The notes under the pieces are model-generated. The model was not told the origin of the DNA, made no database searches, and worked only from the letters and a program-made list of their open reading frames with translations. Of a stretch of DNA of 64,000 nucleotides, positions 63,962 to 64,000 are shown one piece after another. Position numbers and translations under genes: made by a program. How positions within the stretch are numbered: position 1 is the stretch's first letter; each line of letters begins with the position of its first letter. Source of the stretch: Bdellovibrionales bacterium (GTDB taxonomy: Bacteria; Bdellovibrionota; UBA1018); contig JAFEAP010000013.1 of the NCBI GenBank assembly GCA_018266355.1, positions 1 to 64,000 of the forward strand, in the 5' to 3' direction.

Positions 63962-64000
63962 CGTTCCCCCGAACGATTCGCCCGAACTAGCGCGGATTGA

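Overview
The window is a gene-dense, GC-rich bacterial chromosome segment with even base composition and codon use. I see no insertion sequences, phage genes, CRISPR arrays or integrases. Several features together suggest a member of the Bdellovibrionota, or a close deltaproteobacterial-type relative. They are a Myxococcus-like Agl/Glt gliding motor set, a protein with the AgmX/PglI-type C-terminal domain, and a Tad (type IVb) pilus operon that runs straight into a small secreted protein gene plus a secreted YD-repeat protein. That last arrangement is the one known for the Bdellovibrio host-interaction (hit) locus. The taxonomy is an inference from gene content, not from a marker gene search.

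Layout, left to right. 1-313: a stable-RNA style promoter and boxA-like leader pointing off the left edge, probably the start of an rRNA operon. 314-2897: two divergent sigma54 activators sharing a palindrome-rich spacer. 2915-9020: envelope genes (two barrel-type or secreted proteins, a MepA-type murein endopeptidase, a membrane protein) around a pair of alanine tRNAs. 9067-12212: a leftward run with ymdB, a 5-formyl-THF cyclo-ligase, zapA with an overlapping micro-ORF, and a thiolase. 12349-14797: small coiled-coil, lipoprotein and membrane genes and a Ppx/GppA phosphatase. 14809-20512: an AsmA-like protein and gatCAB (transamidosome). 20678-24768: a DOPA-dioxygenase-like protein, a TetR regulator, a secreted protein, a patatin and an MFS permease. 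24849-32529: glmU-glmS-ClC channel-uvrD/pcrA, joined largely by 4-nt stop/start overlaps. 33021-34022: dksA and an orphan receiver-domain protein.

34152-47430 is a coherent envelope machine. It holds one TolQ-like and two TolR-like motor proteins, a 1228-residue periplasmic repeat protein, a small secreted protein, a TonB-like transmembrane protein, a second repeat protein and a VWA lipoprotein. Beside it lie an outer-membrane barrel and a GYF_2-domain protein. The one-TolQ/two-TolR plus AgmX-like content matches the Agl-Glt gliding/adhesion machinery. 47728-54559: lon, two CNNM/CorC-type membrane proteins, an alkaline-phosphatase-fold hydrolase, a CheY-like protein and a short membrane protein.

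54643-63961 (leftward) is a Tad pilus operon: two TadE-like pseudopilins, CpaB, the RcpA/CpaC secretin, a fused TadZ-TadA ATPase and TadB. It is followed by the putative hit-type pair and then a 66-residue secreted protein with a well-formed sigma54 (-24/-12) promoter. Motility, pilus, murein hydrolase and host-interaction genes in one window fit a surface-attached or predatory lifestyle.
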